A model generated the notes under the pieces. It was not told the origin of the DNA and searched no databases. It saw only the letters and a list, made by a program, of their open reading frames with translations. This document shows, piece after piece, positions 44,603 to 46,518 of a DNA stretch of 46,518 nucleotides (position 1 is its first letter; each line of letters begins with the position of its first letter). A program made the translations under genes and the position numbers. Source of the DNA: Alphaproteobacteria bacterium (GTDB lineage: Bacteria > Pseudomonadota > Alphaproteobacteria > SHVZ01); the NCBI GenBank assembly GCA_016869285.1, contig VGEN01000014.1:1-46518 (forward strand). Direction: 5' to 3'.

Positions 44603-45386
44603 GCCTGTCTTTCCAATGGATCTCTCCAAGGCGCGGATACTGATCTCCAATGACGACGGCATACACGCACCCGGTCTCAAGATCCTTGAGAAGGTAGTGC
44701 GAAAGCTCTGCAAGGATGTCTGGGTGATGGCGCCGGAGCACGAGAATTCCGGTGCCGGCCACTCGCTGAGCCTGCGCCAGCCGATCCGCATGCGGAAGGT
44801 CTCCGGCAAGCGCTATGCCTGCGACGGCACGCCGACCGACTGCGTGCTGCTGGCGATCAACCATCTGCTGAAGGAAGACAGGCCGACGCTGGTCCTGTCG
44901 GGCATCAACCGCGGCGCCAATCTCGGCGAGGACGTCCATTACTCCGGCACGGTTGCCGCGGCCATGGAGGCCATCCTTCTCGGCGTGCCGGCGATCGCGC
45001 TCAGCCTCTCGGTGCCTTGGGGCCAGAAGGCACATTGGCCGACCGCAGAGAGGCACACGGCCGACATCATCAGGAAGCTGGTGAAGGTCGGCTGGCCGTC
45101 AGACGTGTTGATGAACGTCAACTTCCCTCATGTCGCGGACCCGGCACGGGTGCTCGGGGTCAAGTCGGCGCGGCAGGGTAAGCGCAAGATCGGCGATACG
45201 ATCGTGCAGAGCCGCGACCCACGCGGCGTGCCCTACTTCTGGCTCGGCGATACCAAGACGGGGCGCGTTCCGGCGAAGGGAACCGACCTGGCGACCATCA
45301 TTTCCGGATACATTTCGGTGACGCCGATCGGAATCAACATGACGAACAGGCCGGCGCTCACCGCGCTCAAGCGGGCGCTCGGGTGA
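44595..45386 (+). CDS. surE: 5'/3'-nucleotidase SurE
   Basis: Stationary-phase survival nucleotidase/phosphatase, 263 residues. Metal and substrate motifs: [40 protein letters not shown] and [25 protein letters not shown]. The ATG at 44595 overlaps serS by 8 nt; an alternative ATG at 44616 (MDLSKARIL) is closer to the family N-terminus, and neither has a strong ribosome-binding site. The stop overlaps the pcm GTG start by 4 nt. Confidence 0.95.
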   Translation: MAKPVFPMDLSKARILISNDDGIHAPGLKILEKVVRKLCKDVWVMAPEHENSGAGHSLSLRQPIRMRKVSGKRYACDGTPTDCVLLAINHLLKEDRPTLVLSGINRGANLGEDVHYSGTVAAAMEAILLGVPAIALSLSVPWGQKAHWPTAERHTADIIRKLVKVGWPSDVLMNVNFPHVADPARVLGVKSARQGKRKIGDTIVQSRDPRGVPYFWLGDTKTGRVPAKGTDLATIISGYISVTPIGINMTNRPALTALKRALG

Positions 45387-46027
45387 CCCAGGCGGCGCGC
45401 AAGATCCGGCTCGTCCTGGAGCTTCGCCGCGCCGGCGTCACCGATACCAGGGTGCTTTCTGCGATCGAGCGCGTGCCGCGCGAGATCTTCGTGCCCGAGG
45501 CGTTCCAGGATCAGGCTTACGAGAACACCGCGCTGCCGATCGACTGCAGCCAGACCATCAGCCAGCCGTTGATCGTCGGCCTCATGACCCAGATGCTCGA
45601 GCCCGACAAGAAGATGCGCGTGCTCGAGATCGGCACCGGCTCCGGCTACCAGACCGCCGTCCTCTGTCGGCTGTTTCGCCGCGTCTACACGATCGAGCGG
45701 CATCGCGAACTCCTGAAGCAGGCGGAGGCGCGGCTGGCCGAGCTAAAATGCCACAACGTCACCGCGCAATGCGCCGACGGTACGCGTGGCTGGCCCGAGC
45801 AGGCGCCGTTCCCGCGCATTCTGGTGACGGCGGCGGCGCCCGAGATGCCGGCGACGCTCGTCGACCAGCTCGATGAAGGTGGAATCATGATCGTCCCGAT
45901 CGGGGCCTCGGTCTCCGATCAGTGGATCTACAAGGTCACCCGAGGCAGAGGCGGTTTCAAGGAGGAGCGGATGAGCCAGGTGCGCTTCGTCCCGCTGGTT
46001 TCCGGCGAGGCGCCAGCCGTCTCGTGA
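45383..46027 (+). CDS. pcm: protein-L-isoaspartate O-methyltransferase
   Basis: Repair methyltransferase, 214 residues, that methylates isoaspartyl residues with SAM. The substrate motif ISQP is present in LPIDCSQTISQPLIV, and the SAM motif is EIGTGSGYQTAVL. VTAAAPEMPATLVDQLDEGG is the late family motif. The start is GTG 45383 in a GTGA overlap with surE. surE-pcm coupling is common in proteobacteria. This copy, unlike the one at 17873, keeps all family motifs. Confidence 0.95.
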   Translation: MTQAARKIRLVLELRRAGVTDTRVLSAIERVPREIFVPEAFQDQAYENTALPIDCSQTISQPLIVGLMTQMLEPDKKMRVLEIGTGSGYQTAVLCRLFRRVYTIERHRELLKQAEARLAELKCHNVTAQCADGTRGWPEQAPFPRILVTAAAPEMPATLVDQLDEGGIMIVPIGASVSDQWIYKVTRGRGGFKEERMSQVRFVPLVSGEAPAVS

Positions 46028-46238
46028 GCTTCAGGCCTGCGCGCATCGCCTCCGATGACGATCCCTCTCTCGCTCTCGAGGCGCTGAAGGCGGGCGACTT
46101 GCCGCAGATCCGTTCCTGGCTTGCGGCGCCGCATCTCGCACCATTATGGAGCCCGTCCGATGTCGGGACGGCGGAGATCGCCGCTCACATGGCCGAGCCG
46201 TGTGTCGCGCCTTATCTGATCGTCGAGGGCGGTCGACC
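46024..46238 (+). pseudogene. GNAT acetyltransferase gene truncated by an insertion sequence
   Basis: Starts with GTG 46024 overlapping the pcm stop by 4 nt. About 71 codons remain: FRPARIASDDD, then GDLPQIRSWLAAPHLAPLW, SPSDVGTAEIAAHM, and APYLIVEGGRP, which match the N-terminal half of aminoglycoside 6'-N-acetyltransferase-like GNAT proteins. The acetyl-CoA-binding half is missing because an IS66-type end begins at 46239. The TAA that closes the frame (46240-46242) is supplied by the element. Confidence 0.75.
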
Positions 46239-46518
46239 GTAAGCGGTGCTTATTCCCCACCGGTGATCTGACGGTGGTGCTGTGAGAGTCTCTGGCTCTT
46301 TGCGGGTGGGGCCTTGGGACTATGACGGATAGGGGTGACGATCCTAGGACCAAGGGCGCGCCGGCGCGGCGGGTCGAGATCTTCACGGGAGCCGGGCGAC
46401 GGCGCCGTTGGAGCGCTGAGGACAAGGCGCGGATCGTAGCCGAGAGCCTGGCGCCTGGCGCGAGCGTGAGCGCGATAGCGCGACTTCATGGACTGACGCC
46501 GGCACAGATCTTCCGGTG
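46239..46518 (+). mobile_element. IS66-family insertion sequence, left end (partial)
   Basis: The terminal inverted repeat begins GTAAGCGG at 46239, the typical IS66 end. After about 80 bp of leader an OrfA-like gene starts. The element continues past the window. The flanking 8 bp ggtcgacc (46231-46238) are the expected left copy of an 8-bp target duplication, itself a palindrome; the right end is not visible. Confidence 0.8.
46322..46518 (+). CDS. IS66-family accessory protein TnpA (OrfA), 5' part
   Basis: 65 codons are visible before the window ends. After MTDRGDDPRTKGAPARRVEIF comes the DNA-binding helix-turn-helix RRRWSAEDKARIVAESL and ASVSAIARLHGLTPAQIF, standard for IS66 OrfA (HTH_Tnp_1). 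In this family it is followed by tnpB and the DDE transposase tnpC, which must lie beyond the window. IS3-type OrfA is an alternative but the GTAAGC end favours IS66. Confidence 0.8.
   Translation, partial: MTDRGDDPRTKGAPARRVEIFTGAGRRRRWSAEDKARIVAESLAPGASVSAIARLHGLTPAQIFR

Overview
The window looks like a chromosomal segment of a GC-rich alphaproteobacterium. The evidence is gene order and content. tatA-tatB-tatC-serS-surE-pcm follows scpA-scpB, with dgt-argS-SPOR-nagZ upstream. A second block runs pcm-like, tolC, popZ (DUF2497, an alphaproteobacterial polar organiser), valS. Several promoter-like sites resemble the rhizobial pattern CTTGAC-N17-CTATAT. I cannot name the genus; soil or freshwater Rhodospirillales or Hyphomicrobiales-like bacteria would fit.

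Region 1 (1-11782) is a probable uptake and catabolic cluster. It holds a Dpp/Opp-type ABC transporter (two permeases, two ATPases, the second broken by a one-base frameshift), a two-domain alpha/beta hydrolase, a creatininase-family protein, a FAD-dependent reductase/dehydrogenase, an acyl-CoA synthetase-like ligase and an exported alginate-lyase-like protein. A converging gene encodes a second family-5 solute-binding protein. The set fits import, hydrolysis, redox change and CoA activation of a small organic acid or amide; the substrate is unknown.

Region 2 (11783-17720) is accessory. It contains an exported S8 protease with two C-terminal tryptophan-rich repeats, a quinone-oxidoreductase-like dehydrogenase, a gene-poor stretch, a vapBC toxin-antitoxin pair with a probable operator, and a scrambled type I restriction-modification relic (hsdS' then hsdM') ending 15 bp from the 3' end of tRNA-Asn, which is followed by tRNA-Cys.

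Region 3 (17720-30850) is mostly housekeeping: a divergent isoaspartyl-methyltransferase-like gene, tolC, popZ, valS, a GST-family gene, ilvD, an MlrC-type metallopeptidase, an MFS exporter, exonuclease III, a PEP-mutase/isocitrate-lyase-family enzyme and erpA. REP-like GC-rich inverted repeats recur here and in region 1.

Region 4 (30952-46238) is a long co-directional run: dgt, argS, SPOR protein, nagZ, site-2 protease, scpA, scpB, a small exported hydrolase-like protein, an iron-type ABC permease/ATPase pair, tatABC, serS, surE, pcm. Many genes overlap by 4 nt. It ends in a GNAT acetyltransferase gene cut by an IS66-family element that runs off the window. Unusual small-scale structures include two tandem AT-rich dyads across the dgt/argS junction, a 22-bp perfect palindrome upstream of the solute-binding protein gene, and an inverted repeat framing the serS promoter. 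I saw no CRISPR array or intact defence system other than vapBC.
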